Below, piece by piece: positions 44,860 to 56,152 of a stretch of 64,000 nucleotides of DNA. The notes under the pieces are model-generated. The model saw only the letters and a program-made list of their open reading frames with translations, did no database searches and was not told the DNA's origin. The translations under genes were made by a program, and so were the position numbers. Numbering within the stretch: position 1 is the stretch's first letter; every line of letters starts with the position of its first letter. This stretch comes from Pseudevernia furfuracea (taxonomy: Eukaryota; Ascomycota; Lecanoromycetes; Lecanorales; Parmeliaceae), in assembly GCA_022315425.1 (NCBI GenBank), contig JAIUPT010000033.1:310001-374000 (forward strand), given 5' to 3'.

Positions 44860-46696
44860 TATGATTACATATCGCTATTCCACATAGTTGACAGCCATAT
44901 ATGCCTCTTGGAGTCTGCTGGGGTCTTTTCCTCTTACGTGGATCACGTGTTCTGACGGTATTGATAGACAATTCCATAAGTGGTTTTCTGGGCTTGACAA
45001 GCTTCTCCACTTTTCGCCCTGCATACAAGCAAACTACGCATCGTTTGGCTTTCTTTCCCATAGATTCTAGCCTACCATGATCGCGCGCAGCTGCCGGATG
45101 TACTCGTGTCGATAGAGAGACCTTTTTTGAAGCAGGTTTAATACCAGAAAGTCGCTCCGAATTCTCGAATAGTTGATTAACAAGTTTGACACGGAACTCT
45201 CTATGACTATGGTGCTCCCAGGACTCAGCATGGGGTCTGTTCGGAGTACAATGAGCTATTTTATAGCTGTTGACGACGGCGGTATCCAGTAGAAAATGCC
45301 ACAGTGGCTTCCAGGTCTTGAAATGAACTCGTTGTGTATTGTAATAACACCGTAATTGATCCGCATTATCAACCCCGTTCATGTAATGATTGTACATGTT
45401 AATGAACTCGGGAATAGGAAGCTCTTTTCGGGCCTGATCTCCAAATATAGCTCTAGAAGTACGTGCATTAGTGGCTGTTTTTGCTGGCCTTCGACGGAGA
45501 CGTTTCACTGTTTTCTGGCCATTTGAGACAGTGGACATAAACAACACCACATTTTGATCTTTCCAGCCAAATTGCATGACTTTCCCATCCTCTGACAGAC
45601 TCCCATACAACTTGCCCCATTCCAGAGCCGAGTTCCACTTGGTTCTGAGCTCCAGAATCCTCTCTTCCAGTCCCCGACGTGGCTCTGCCTGTTCCCGTTG
45701 TGCCTTGGTACCCTCCGTGGCCTCTAGATCCTCGCTTTTCGTAGTTGTGACACGCACAGTCCCAGCTGCTCCGAATCCTTCATAATCAAGCTGTGAGAAT
45801 AATCGACCTCCTGAGAATAGGTTGTCTAGCCATAGAATATGAGAATAATCTCTAGCAATACCGTCCTGAGTCACCAAATCTAGAACAACAGCCTGAGTTC
45901 GATTGAAACCCAAGTCGTCAGTCCAATAATCGTCCAAATCCTGAGGCCCCTCGCCCTTATTCTGACCCTTGGCATGATATATCCAATCTAATACATAGCC
46001 CTGATTGGCCAAGACCCAAATTTTGAAGCCCTCCGGTGTTGGCTTGTTGGGAATATTCACAATCTCCTTGGCACGTCCCATAAATCGCTGTATTGTCTCA
46101 TCAACAGCCAGATGTGTACCCATTTTCCAGTACTTCTTGAAGGCCTGTCGGAGAGTATCACTCAGGGGTTCCAATTTGTCAAATATACTCTCCTTTTGGC
46201 CAGGGGATATGGGCTTTGAGACATGAAAAAATCTGTCTATTTGTTGCCACCTTTTTAGGCTAATATGCTTCAAAACCTGCTCATGAACGGCTCCCTTAAG
46301 AAGATCCGTATTCCAGAATTCTTTGATACCAGACTCCGAATGTAGGCCCATCCAAATGGACACCCCTAAGTAGGCTCGAAATTCTTTGACTGTGATGGGG
46401 AACCAAGTACGTGCCTCAGGCTTTTCTGGCCCTGGGTACAAGAAAGCGTACTCATTTGTATGCTGCACGAGTACTTTTAGAGTCTCTTCGCTAAAAAACA
46501 AGCTGAAAATAGCATAGGGATTATTAGAAGCAATGGTAACTGGCAATTGACCCTGGCCATCAGAATATGGCTTGATTTTCGTAGGGACGAACTTGGGCAA
46601 TGGCCATGGCTTTGGGGGAGGTTCTTTTGGTACTTTGGTAGGCTTCGGATCCTTGCGCACATGGTCTAGATCATTTGACACCTTATTTCGAGGCAT
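44816..46696 (-). mobile_element. piggyBac-family transposase, intact ORF
   Basis: Uninterrupted 626-codon frame, ATG at 46696. It matches the DDE_Tnp_1_7 (piggyBac) type: NEYAFLYPGPEKPEARTWFP region, then FRAYLGVSIWMGLH, and the three catalytic aspartates in HLAVDETIQRFMGR (near 197), ILWLDNLFSGG (near 289) and MNGVDNADQLRCYY (near 440). The C-terminus is a Cys/His-rich zinc-binding domain (CVVCLYAG ... GCQLCGIAICNHIACWKEH), as in active piggyBac. All catalytic positions are present, so it may be functional. I find no TTAA target site or clear terminal inverted repeats immediately at the ends of the ORF, so either the element's ends have been lost, lie further out, or the gene is domesticated. 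Cut-and-paste DNA transposon protein acting in the nucleus. Confidence 0.9.
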
Positions 46697-46740
46697 GGTA
46701 GTCTTATTTGGTAGTGTTATTTGACTATTTGGCTTTCATC

Positions 46741-46983
46741 TCAAGTCTGGAAGACGCGTTGTTTTGGTAGTGGGGCTGTAAGGCTGAACCCCTGAATTTT
46801 ACCCCCTGCCAATCCGTGGGCTGTATAGATGACTGGAGCAGTTGTAGGGTACACATAGCATTGAGATGTCGAATTTGTTGAAGAATGCGCTGTGGTAGGC
46901 TGAGGAGCTGATTGGACTACATCGAGATTGAGTACAAGCAACGAAAAAGATGTGAGTAGACGGTCAATAAAGGCCCGAGACAT
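46741..46983 (-). pseudogene. 5' fragment of secreted protein (signal peptide and YPTTAPV segment)
   Basis: The ATG at 46983 starts a peptide with a hydrophobic signal-like segment (LLTSFSLLVLNLDVVQSAP), followed by SQCYVYPTTAPVIYTAHG, then a stop at 46741. The DNA around YPTTAPVIYTA (about 46800-46860) is closely similar to that encoding FYPTSAPVRYTA at about 44745-44795, on the other side of the transposase. It is therefore either the separated first exon of the disrupted protease gene or a truncated paralogue. No donor site that would join it to the 44.8 kb part was evident. Confidence 0.5.
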
Positions 46984-48099
46984 TTCCAGAAGACAACGAC
47001 AGTTGGACACGCTGGAGAGCACCTTGGATGCTGGCCATGCCTTTTATGAGATCTATTTGCCCCGTTCATCTTCTCATACAGGGTCTCTACGCAGCGAATA
47101 GCCTCCCCGCTAGACTTCATGAGCGACCAAACCAGTCTTGGCCACTCAGTAGTGAGATTTGATCAATGAGCGTGCCGAGAATCTGGCCAAGCCGGGGGGA
47201 AACCCGATGTGAAAACACTCTATACTAACATTTCTGGTCATTACTATTTGCATTGTGCTGGTTAGTATATGCGATATTGCCTTTAGATCAGGATGAAACT
47301 GGTTGTTGTTGTTGTAGGCCCAAACAGCGAAATGGAATAAGGTAACGCTTGCGAGGTTTGCTCTGGCAGACTCGAAGGCTGATTTTAAGCCTCAGCCTTT
47401 GCGTCAATCTCACTTCAACTCCAAACAATGGAGAAGCGGAATGACTGCGACTCTTACTTGTCGATGGCATCCCCACATCTTTGTATATGCGATGTCGATG
47501 AATAGAAGTTACTTAGGTAGAATTCGTCGATCACAATCCTTTTGAATTACTTACGGATCGCGAGAACTTGCCTACTCTCGGCACAGCGCATGGGGTTGCT
47601 CTGTCTCTCTCTTTCGTGAAAGACTAAAGTGACCGAAAACTTATCAACAATATTAATGGAAATCTGGGCCCAATAACAACTTCATGATCAACGTTTAAGA
47701 AGAGATGATTCTTTTCTGATTTCTGTGGGAATGAGAAGACGGATAATTAGGCTCAGGCTAAGTAGTACGTTGTAACTTGCGGAGACAAACCAAACCTGTT
47801 TCAAGGCCTGTTTGACCTTCAACTTGAATTGCAACTTCTACTCATGAAACCTCCCGCAGTTCTGGCAGGCAAACTACGCGAAAAAAAAGACCTTGGAGAG
47901 AGGAGGGAGACAAAGGAAGCGAGACCTACCGCGCGTTCCCTCCGTTACGAATAAGCGTAGTAATGGATTGCACTGTTGCAATGGCATCTCGAGACTAGTT
48001 TCCGCCCAAGTTCACTGCAATTATACCCAGTTTGCTATGACGCGGCGAAGAGAATGCTATAATTCTTCCTTCCCGGACACCATAGCGTAGTGAATCACG
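46984..48099. other. intergenic
   Basis: Upstream of the secreted fragment. Short Gln-rich minus frame at 47288-47476 due to a GTT repeat; no gene supported. Confidence 0.4.
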
Positions 48100-49070
48100 A
48101 GCCTCCAGCCGCTGTTGTCTCACGTCAGCACCATGGTCTATCAATACCTCTACAATCGCCAAGTCGCCTGCGTGCGGCTAACATCATTGCAGATCTACCC
48201 TTCACAGTGCGGTCATTGGGATCAATACGCATGTCAAGGAGGTCAATCACAGTCATCTTATTGATTGAAGGTCTCACCTTACAAGCAAAAACTAGGACTC
48301 CAGACTTCGATTCAGCGGTACCACGGTCGACTTTCGATCTTACAAGAAGCTCTTCCAAGAGTTGACGGCGACACCCGTACAGGCAAGCGATCTCAAGAGA
48401 GTTCGACTCGGAGATCTCATGGACTCATGTATACAAGGAGGCGAGCATCCGAGGACTTTGTAAGCCAATGTTTCGTTTCGGGAGATGAGTGCCAGACATT
48501 ATATTCAAGGGTCGGCGTACACAGCTGAAAGGAAGTGCTCGTCGTTTGTGTTATCCAAGGTTCCTTGGATCGTAGTGACGGACGTATCTGATACATAGCC
48601 TTTGGTTGTGAATCCTTTCTTCCCAGTGTCGACAAGGTACACCAGCGCCGTTTTGCCCATATGTCTTGCAATGTTGGATCAGCACCATGCCGAAGCAAAA
48701 CTTTAAGCGCACTGGACCTCCATTGGGAATAAACAACTTCACGCAGCTGGCAAACCTGATGAAGTGCGCTCAATCGCGGCCTTCAAGTAGAATCAAGTGA
48801 TATGGCATGCTGAGGAAGTCCACGCAATATCGTTTCAAATTCCCTTGACGTGTACGGGTTATATAGGATCCTCAGACCCCTAGATAGTACAAGGTGAATC
48901 GGTGCCATACCGTTCTTGCGAACCTGCATGGGTCAACACCCATTTTGAGAAGCAATTCAACAATCTTCCAAACGGCTTCAAGAAGTCCCGATCAACGGCC
49001 ACAATGAATTGTGTTGGAGCCATCACTTGTTTTGTTATTGCACGAGTATCAAACTCGTGATCAATCAATC
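48100..49070 (-). pseudogene. degenerate ankyrin-repeat relic
   Basis: Minus-strand pieces in several frames show ankyrin consensus fragments: LKVLLRHGADPTLQD (about 48670-48720), DLLDMRIDPNDRTVKGRSAM (about 48200-48260) and, in another frame, LLLKMGVDP near 48930. Stops and frame changes separate them, so this is an eroded gene, possibly the sensor part of a STAND protein. Confidence 0.6.
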
Positions 49071-49686
49071 AGGTACTTTACATTGCGTACACACCAAGCC
49101 GCAGCAAACAAAAATAGCCTGTCGACAACACCCATTCGTACTTTCTTTCAAACTCCGCAGCATCTTCCCGAACTCCCTCGTCCTCTAGAGCCGAACCAAC
49201 CGTCCCAAAGCTCCCCCCCAATTGTTTTCTTCCCCCGCTCCTCCATCACTCCATCACCCCATCATCATCACCATCATCCACAAACCCTCCCTTTCCCCCA
49301 CCCATCGACCCCCCTCCATCCCGTCGCCTAGAATACGAAGTGATGCACACGCCTCAAACTTATCCGCCTCATCAACCGCTCACACTCAAACAAGAATGAA
49401 TCCCAACAGCAACGCCCATCCATCCCCAACGTTGCCCCCAAAAATCCCGCCCGCCCGCCCGCTCTCAATCAACCAACCAACAAACCAAACCGCCCACGAA
49501 AAACACAACGATTCGAGCAACACAAAAAAAATGGGGGCGGGACATCCCTTTCAAAAAACCGGGCAGCACACACCGCCTCTCTCCCACGCTCGGAAGCCGG
49601 CCGCCCCCCACCCCCAAATCTCGCGGTCTCCGCGACGGGCTTGAATGCCCCAAAAAGGAGGGAGTGTCGGCCCGACGACGCGGGTG

Positions 49687-49815
49687 AGAGAGAGAGAGAG
49701 AGCAACCTGCATGGCGTCTTTTCCTTTTATTCTTTTCCTTTTCCTTTTCCTTTTCCTTTTCCTTTCCTTTTCCTTTTCCTTTTCCCTTTCCCTTCCCTTT
49801 CCCTTTTCCGTGGCA
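49687..49815. repeat. GA dinucleotide and CCTTTT hexamer arrays
   Basis: A short GA run at 49687-49702, then a long TTTTCC-type array at about 49729-49815 with minor slips. Strong pyrimidine strand bias. Confidence 0.85.
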
Positions 49816-49879
49816 TCGTGCAAGGGGTGCGAAGGCCAGTATATCTCTCGCGGCAACTATCGCTTTTTCGAAGGCGTTA

Positions 49880-49919
49880 TGTACTATGTATGTACTATGT
49901 ATGTATGTATGTATGTATG
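49880..49919. repeat. ATGT tetranucleotide array
   Basis: TATGTACTATGTATGT followed by four further ATGT units. Confidence 0.85.
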
Positions 49920-50189
49920 CCGTCTATCTATCTGCCAAGTCAGACACTCTGGCGCTGGGCCTCGTGGATCGATTGAAGGTTGACGAGAGAGACTAGGTAG
50001 AGTAGGTTAGCAGAGAGAGCTTCTTCCGCTTGGAGATGCCCGGTCGACCACGACGAACGAACGGAAGACGGGCAAGCTCTCACGGTCTTTCTCTCCAGCA
50101 GCGCCCCGTGGCTTTTTGCCGGTGGATATTAGGATAGGGGTTTTGGGCAGTGTCGAAGTGGTTCTCACTTGGGGAATGAAGCGTCCTGG

Positions 50190-50212
50190 ACTTTTTTTTT
50201 TTTTTTTTTTTT
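50190..50212. repeat. poly-T tract of about 23
   Basis: Uninterrupted T run just left of the inverted-repeat element; it might be the A-tail of an old retroposon on the minus strand. Confidence 0.9.
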
Positions 50213-50227
50213 ACACATTTAGCGGTT

Positions 50228-50960
50228 TCAAAATCGTCTGCGGTCCTTAGCGGAGGTCTATGAGTTCAGAAAACGGTGCTGGAACGGTATCGGTTAGTGG
50301 AACCGCCTTTTGGCGGTTTCTAGGTAGCGGTACCATGTTACCGTTTATTTTTTAGTACGTTATAAATTTGATTCGGTGTTATTTTTAGTACGGTAAAAGA
50401 ACAGTTCTAATCAAGTTACGTTTCTATAGAAGATACGGTTATTTTAAAAGAACCAAGATACCAACCATCTACTTAGAAGAATTGCGACACCAGTAATCTA
50501 CTGTTAAATTATTAGAAAATGCCAAGCCAAGTATTCGGAAGTACTATATATCGAGAAAAATCAACGCTCTTCTAAATTTGAGTGCAAAAATGAGCGATTT
50601 AGGCGATTTCCTCGCGGGGGTGACTTCCCCCTACTTAGTGGAGGTCCGGTGTGGGGGCTGGTGGGGCTGGTGGGGGTGGGGCTGTTGGGTTACCTGGTAG
50701 ACCCTGGACCCTGTCGGAAGCTGGTATCGGATCAAGGAAGGTTGACAAGATACGGTTTCTGAATAGTTACGGTGTCAGAACGGTTTCTTTTTAGCTACGG
50801 TATTTCTAGAAATACGTATTAAAGTTTAACACCGTTTCTTTTAAGAAACGTATTAAAATCTTCATCGCCTAAAGGCGGAGGTGGGCACCTAAAACGTGTC
50901 AAGAAAAAAACCGTATATACACCGTTCCAGAACCGTTTTTTGAACTCAAAATCGTCTGCG
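50228..50960. mobile_element. MITE-like inverted-repeat element with flanking 15-bp direct repeats
   Basis: Inverted repeats: 50262-50288 (GAGTTCAGAAAACGGTGCTG...) and 50921-50947 match as reverse complements at 25 of 27 positions. An exact 15-bp direct repeat, TCAAAATCGTCTGCG, occurs at 50228-50242 and 50946-50960. The interior is AT-rich and full of ACGGT/ACCGT motifs and short palindromes (ACCGCCTTTTGGCGGT), with no coding frame. This is the structure of a non-autonomous DNA element of about 700 bp. The left direct repeat is 19 bp outside the inverted repeat, so which pair marks the true boundary is unclear. Confidence 0.72.
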
Positions 50961-51648
50961 ATGCATGTACTCTACAGTCACTAGCGTCACCGAGGCAGAG
51001 ATTGTTCAAAGCCAGTCTCGTTCAGAGGGTATAGCGCATCACGTTCCAACAGTAGCGAGGTATGATCAAGATCATTCGATTTCATCTATCTATGCCTTAG
51101 ACGGAATGCAACTACCAAGCCATCATCAAGCCAAGATCCTGTAAAGCATGCTGGAAGTGCTGTGGTATCATCCTAGCTTATGCAGAGCCAAGTCCTCCTA
51201 TAGAGCTCGTGGAATTTCGTCACGGATGCAAATGTACTGTACTAGAGGCTACCGCCCTGCGCTTCGAGGTCTGGGTGGTGAGATGTCTGAAGGTCTAGTC
51301 GACAGCTTTTGGTGAAAGCAAAGAGTGTTCCGTAACATGTGATAATTTTGTGTCGACGAGAAGCAATTCGTCGGAAAAGAGTCAAATAGTATGCCGTTAA
51401 TGCGAGCGTCAAAGCTGGGGAATAATGATCGGAAGTCGTAACATCATCGTCGAAAGAAACTTCTCGTCTGCAAATGCAAAAGCTATCACCGCTGGCTTTC
51501 AACCCTTCCATCCAGGCTCCATTGCGAAATCTCCAAGTTTCCTTCTATCCATAGAACGCCAAATCGCCTCACGTCTGCACTTAGTAGTCCAGATATCAGG
51601 GCAGTCGTCATATCACAGAATTTGGATCTTATGATTTTGGAACAAGTC
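50961..51648. other. intergenic, 3' flank of Wee1 gene
   Basis: No convincing frame, repeat or RNA gene. Confidence 0.45.
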
Positions 51649-54600
51649 CTACACGTCAATCATCTCCGCGTCATCCGCAAGCACTTCATCTGCAGGCCCC
51701 CAATTGCCTTCGAATATTGTAGCACCTGCTCGTCTCCTAGACTCAGCCCATTGAACGCCTATCGTCTCAAGGATCTGATCTACAATTGGCCGATTGATTG
51801 TTTCCGGTGAAATCATCCAGCGGACGATATTGTCAAGAGCTTCTGGGTCGTTGGAGTCGATCATGAAGGCTGGTGGGTGCGCGAGTTCGCCGGATCGATG
51901 GAGCTTAAACGGCCCGTCCTTCATCCCCTTGTCCCGTCGGCCGCGTAAGAATTCTGGAGAAGCGAAATCGTCTTCACCAGAGTCCGTTCCATAGAAATCC
52001 TCAACCGATTCATCTTGAGAGAGAGGCTTCCCGGAGGAGTCCCGGAGGACATTGCTGGTCTCTGAGCTCGACGTTAGGCTTGGCACGTCGCTCATGTCAC
52101 CTGTTCTCAGTCGTTGCCATGACGCTCCATTGTCGGGTAGCATGACATTTCCTGCTATCTCGAGCATGATGAGTCCGAGGGCGAAGACGTCTCCGGGCTT
52201 GTCGAACTGCCCCCTGAGTATCTCGGGTCCAATATACTCTCGATCGCCCTCTCCATCTATGCCTGGCTGAGCTGGCCACCGAGTTGCCATGCCAAAATCT
52301 GCGATCTTCAAGACGCCTTCGAAAGTGATCAAGATATTAGCTGGTTTGAGATCTAAATGGATAAAGCCCGAGTCATGGATGTGCTTGAGACCACGCGACA
52401 ATTCGAGCAGGATTTTCCAAATCCTGAAGTCGTCAAGTCGAGCTTTGCGCCCTACTTGATCAAGGAATGAATCCAAGCTACCTTCTTCGCAGAATTCTGT
52501 TTGGATATAAAGATGGTTCTTGTCCTCCCAGCTATCGAAGAGCTGTACGGTATGATCCGAATGTCCAAGCGCTTTCAGTGTGTTGACTTCCTGAAGCTTT
52601 CGCTGTCGGTCTTTTGGGCCGAAGTATGCGTTACGAGACTTTTTGACAGCCCAGACTCGATCTGGCAACGGTGTCCTGGGTGGAGTCCGTGCTTGGGGAA
52701 TCGAGAAGTAACTATGAGAGTTCTTGAGTTCCTGCTTTTGCGTTACGCGATATACTTGAGAGAATTCGCCAGTGCCGACCAGATCTACTTTATCGAAAAG
52801 AGAAGTCAGGACGGGATCGACCTCGACCGCAACTGAGCCATGAGAAGGCGTCATACTAGATGTCGATTTGTTGAACGATGCGAAAGAGTCCCTAGGTGCA
52901 GTTGGGGTCGCAGGAGGATACATCGAGGCGCTGCTCGCCGAAGCACTTATGGACCTCGACTGCTCATTTCCATAGGCAGATATTGACAAGCCACTTGGGT
53001 CAGGCGGGATCAGGCTCCCTTTTGGAGTATGAGGGGGAAAGTGTTGCATGCGATCATGTAGTGGGCTGGCTGGAGATAGGGGACTAAGTTTAGCTTTTGA
53101 TCTGCTTGAAAGGAAATCTGGCGCAAGGGAAGATGTCTTGCGGAGTGGAGTCGGTGACTTCACGTTCCGTAATAGACGAGAATGGGTAAAAGAGCGGGTC
53201 ATCGAGGAAAAGTTTCTGAATCTCAGGGCGGTTGATGGAGAATGGTCCATCAAGCCGTCACTGTCTCCATCTACGCTTCCCGATGATGTCCCAATTGAAA
53301 TCAACTTACAATCCTGCTCATGCTGAGAAGACTGGGTCTTCGCGTCAACGGGGGTACCAAACCCAGGACTAGCGAAGTCCTTGCGCGTTGCACTTCCTCC
53401 AAATAGTGTCTGTTGGGCGCTACTGGGAATGCCGGCTTGCTTCGTTGGAGTTGGAGGAATGTCGCATTCAGCGCTGGACTGACTATCACCTTGTTTTGGC
53501 GGTGATTGCAAGTCTTCAATGTCGGTATTAAGAAAGCTGGAGGTTCTTCGAAGGCTGCCACCCATACTACTGCCAAATATGCTGACACCTTTCCCAAAAG
53601 TCTCCGGTGCTAGGCGCGTAGTGTGAGGGTTAAACGGCGTCGATGGAGTGCCGAAGGAATGTCTGGCATGATGAGCTTTTGCAAACGTGTTTTCGCGCGG
53701 CGCTGATGGGGATGGTATCTCCGCAAGGCTGTGGCGTTTACAAGGTGTGTCCGGCATGGAATTTTTACTCGCACCGAACCCAGCTTGCGTGTCTTCTATG
53801 TTCTTATGACGCTTTGAGATAAGTCCGGTGGACATGAACGCTGCGGGTAGTGGTTTGACCAGTTTGTAGTTTTCGGGCGTTGCGAAAGAAGTTTCTGAAG
53901 AGACCTGGCTTGAAGACCCTCCATCGCGAGAGCTGGGCCGTGCAGCGCCTACCGGAAGCGATTTTGAAAAGTCGACAAATGTTCGTCGCTGCTCAGGCTG
54001 CCGAATCGGAATATGCGTGGGCGAGTCTTCTGCCATGCTGGAATTCGAAGTTGATTGTGATATAGTCCGTGACAGAGGATGACGTTGGGGTTGTGATGTT
54101 TGGCTTGGCCCATTCTGCTTCGAGCTATGCTGCGACATGGGATGTGCAGAAGCATTCGGAAGACTGCCTTGCGAAGAAAATGGGCTTTCCCGGGGCATGG
54201 AAGGCAAGACACTGTCAAGCGACATTCGGAATCTACTTTTCTGTGGGACTTGTCCTGGCGTGGCGAAGTCAAGAGCAAGATCAGTGTTAGGCTTTGACCT
54301 TGCAAATAGTGGCTTATCATGTCTTTGCTGCAAAGTTGTCTTCCGCAGCGATGATGTACGCTTAGGCACCGCTGCCAAGTGGTCAACTGGGGCGCTAGGG
54401 TCCATGCTCATGGTTGAATCGGTCGTGGATGGCTCGTCATGCTCCTCAAATGCAGCTTCATGATCGAAGATGTTGAAGTCTGTATTGAACATGCCTCCAT
54501 GCAAACTCCTCCTCTTTCTTGACGGGCTTCCAGGGTTGGCTTGATCCAAGTTCATGATTCCATCACTTCTTTTCAGTGGACTGGATTTTGCACCCCAGCT

Positions 54601-55194
54601 GTTGCCTTTCTCGAACTTTCTAGTCGCACGAGCCGGCGCAAATAGACTGCTGTCTGGTGGAGGCGCATTCGCTTTGAATATAACATCTGGCGTTGGATCT
54701 CCGATAGGACTGACACTTCCTTCATTCTTGTTCTCCTGATCGTCACTTGAGCCGGCGGATGACTGTGGTGTCGCGTTTCCATGATTTCTTGACTCGCTCA
54801 GTGTTCTCTTTCTTGGACTTCGCTGGATGCTACTGGAGCGTGAAGGGTTGCGCATAGGACTTAATTTCCGAGTGGCAGGTCTGATCTTCCGTGCACTGTG
54901 AGGGTAAGGAAATGCCAGTGGAGATGGGGAAGACACATGTGTAGGCGAGAGCATGCTTGCCGATACCGATCGGTTTGGATGTGGTTCTCGCGAGGGCGAA
55001 AGCGGAGAACTAGGTGAGGGAGATGTTGACTTTGACGTGACTAGACGGAAGGCAGGACCTCTGGATGGTGATCTGGAGAGAGAGCGCCGTAGTTGTCTGA
55101 AAGCTGCAGCTGGGTCGACATGGTGTATGTGAGTTGGCGAGGGAAAGTGTAGAGTTCCACCTGCATCGCCATGCGAAGAGTATGACCCGACCAT
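51649..55194 (-). CDS. wee1: Wee1-type mitotic inhibitor kinase
   Basis: Single exon, 1181 residues, ATG at 55194. The long Ser/Pro-rich N-terminus (about 790 residues, many SP/TP sites) is expected for a CDK-regulated regulator. Kinase domain about 798-1150: GTGEFSQVY, VWAVKKS, HLYIQTEFCEEGSLDSFL, catalytic loop FIHLDLKPANIL, activation segment IADFGMATRWP, and the Wee1-type segment GDREYIGPEIL. The combination EFCEEG, HLDLKP and EYIGPEIL is diagnostic of the Wee1/Swe1 group (Aspergillus ankA), which phosphorylates the conserved tyrosine of Cdk1 and delays mitosis in the nucleus. Full length for filamentous fungi; catalytic residues intact. A neighbouring AIP1 gene lies upstream on the same strand. 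Confidence 0.93.
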   Translation of the reverse strand: MVGSYSSHGDAGGTLHFPSPTHIHHVDPAAAFRQLRRSLSRSPSRGPAFRLVTSKSTSPSPSSPLSPSREPHPNRSVSASMLSPTHVSSPSPLAFPYPHSARKIRPATRKLSPMRNPSRSSSIQRSPRKRTLSESRNHGNATPQSSAGSSDDQENKNEGSVSPIGDPTPDVIFKANAPPPDSSLFAPARATRKFEKGNSWGAKSSPLKRSDGIMNLDQANPGSPSRKRRSLHGGMFNTDFNIFDHEAAFEEHDEPSTTDSTMSMDPSAPVDHLAAVPKRTSSLRKTTLQQRHDKPLFARSKPNTDLALDFATPGQVPQKSRFRMSLDSVLPSMPRESPFSSQGSLPNASAHPMSQHSSKQNGPSQTSQPQRHPLSRTISQSTSNSSMAEDSPTHIPIRQPEQRRTFVDFSKSLPVGAARPSSRDGGSSSQVSSETSFATPENYKLVKPLPAAFMSTGLISKRHKNIEDTQAGFGASKNSMPDTPCKRHSLAEIPSPSAPRENTFAKAHHARHSFGTPSTPFNPHTTRLAPETFGKGVSIFGSSMGGSLRRTSSFLNTDIEDLQSPPKQGDSQSSAECDIPPTPTKQAGIPSSAQQTLFGGSATRKDFASPGFGTPVDAKTQSSQHEQDCKLISIGTSSGSVDGDSDGLMDHSPSTALRFRNFSSMTRSFTHSRLLRNVKSPTPLRKTSSLAPDFLSSRSKAKLSPLSPASPLHDRMQHFPPHTPKGSLIPPDPSGLSISAYGNEQSRSISASASSASMYPPATPTAPRDSFASFNKSTSSMTPSHGSVAVEVDPVLTSLFDKVDLVGTGEFSQVYRVTQKQELKNSHSYFSIPQARTPPRTPLPDRVWAVKKSRNAYFGPKDRQRKLQEVNTLKALGHSDHTVQLFDSWEDKNHLYIQTEFCEEGSLDSFLDQVGRKARLDDFRIWKILLELSRGLKHIHDSGFIHLDLKPANILITFEGVLKIADFGMATRWPAQPGIDGEGDREYIGPEILRGQFDKPGDVFALGLIMLEIAGNVMLPDNGASWQRLRTGDMSDVPSLTSSSETSNVLRDSSGKPLSQDESVEDFYGTDSGEDDFASPEFLRGRRDKGMKDGPFKLHRSGELAHPPAFMIDSNDPEALDNIVRWMISPETINRPIVDQILETIGVQWAESRRRAGATIFEGNWGPADEVLADDAEMIDV

Positions 55195-56152
55195 GAGGAG
55201 TGTCGAGTGCTTCTTTTTCTTTCTTTCTTGGTTCTTACGTAGGTGGGGTGATGAATGAGGTATGCGGATGTTTGGTGCGGTTTTCTACGATATCAGTGCT
55301 GGCATCTGATGCAAAGTATGATGTCCTGTGCTTTCGGAGTGAGATGTTGCTCCTGGATCCTGCTCCTGGAGACTTTGCGAAAATAGCCGCGTCTTAATGA
55401 TAGCCTGTGTACACAACAAAGCTATCGCATACGCGCTGAAACGTGTCGCAATTCCGGGAATGTTGCCAAAGGAATGTAGAACTCCGAAGCGCAGTAGGTC
55501 TCCTCAGCCTATCACCCCATCCGCCTCTTCTTGTAAATTGTAGGTGACCTCACTGATGCAAAAGTGATGGATGGAAATTTGCGATTTGCGGGGAAGGGTA
55601 TGCCGCAACACCTGAGCTCAGCCCCAGCAGTACCCGGCCTGGGGCTCGATTCTGATGAATGCGCAAAACCTGGGAATATACTGATTAGGGAGAGACTGGA
55701 GTGCGGGTCGTGTTGGTTAGCAATAGCGATGTGTGGTTGACTTTGAATGTCGAGTTGTGAAAGTTGTTCCCTTTCCCTCCGATCCATGGAAGACGCGTAC
55801 CAGACTACCAGTAAACAAAAAGTGCAGCCGAGATGTGACGCTAGTCAAATTTGGACTAGTGGTGTTTTGACAGCAGCCGAGGGAACCTTGTCGGAGATCT
55901 ACCCTTTTTGCCACTCATGTGGCATCGTGGCACCTTGGCGTTGCCATGAGCACGAGGAAGTTTCTAAGTAGGTCACCAGTGAGTTGTAAATTGTGAGTTG
56001 TGATTTGACATAAGGGCTCTCGAGTGCTCTTGAAGCGTAATGTCGTTTATCAGGAGGGAGATGTTCACTAGGATCAAGTCCCCTCAGAATCCCGCATGTC
56101 TCCTAGTCTAGTGGACAAGCTGCCTACCTACTCTTCACACCCCCTTAAATCA
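55195..56152. other. intergenic, Wee1 promoter
   Basis: Upstream of Wee1 and downstream of AIP1, both on minus. Some short frames only; nothing else identified. Confidence 0.45.

Larger units (their letters stand above)
49071..50227. other. low-complexity intergenic region
   Basis: Dominated by Pro/His-coding CCA/CATCAT tracts (49240-49300), a CCCG run (49445-49465), and the simple repeats listed separately. No gene is supported. Confidence 0.5.

Noticed and set aside
44785..46810. GGGGTAAAAT / ATTTTACCCC as possible piggyBac terminal inverted repeats
   Set aside because: The right-hand copy lies inside sequence homologous to the host YPTSAPV exon, so it is more likely host sequence; no TTAA is adjacent.
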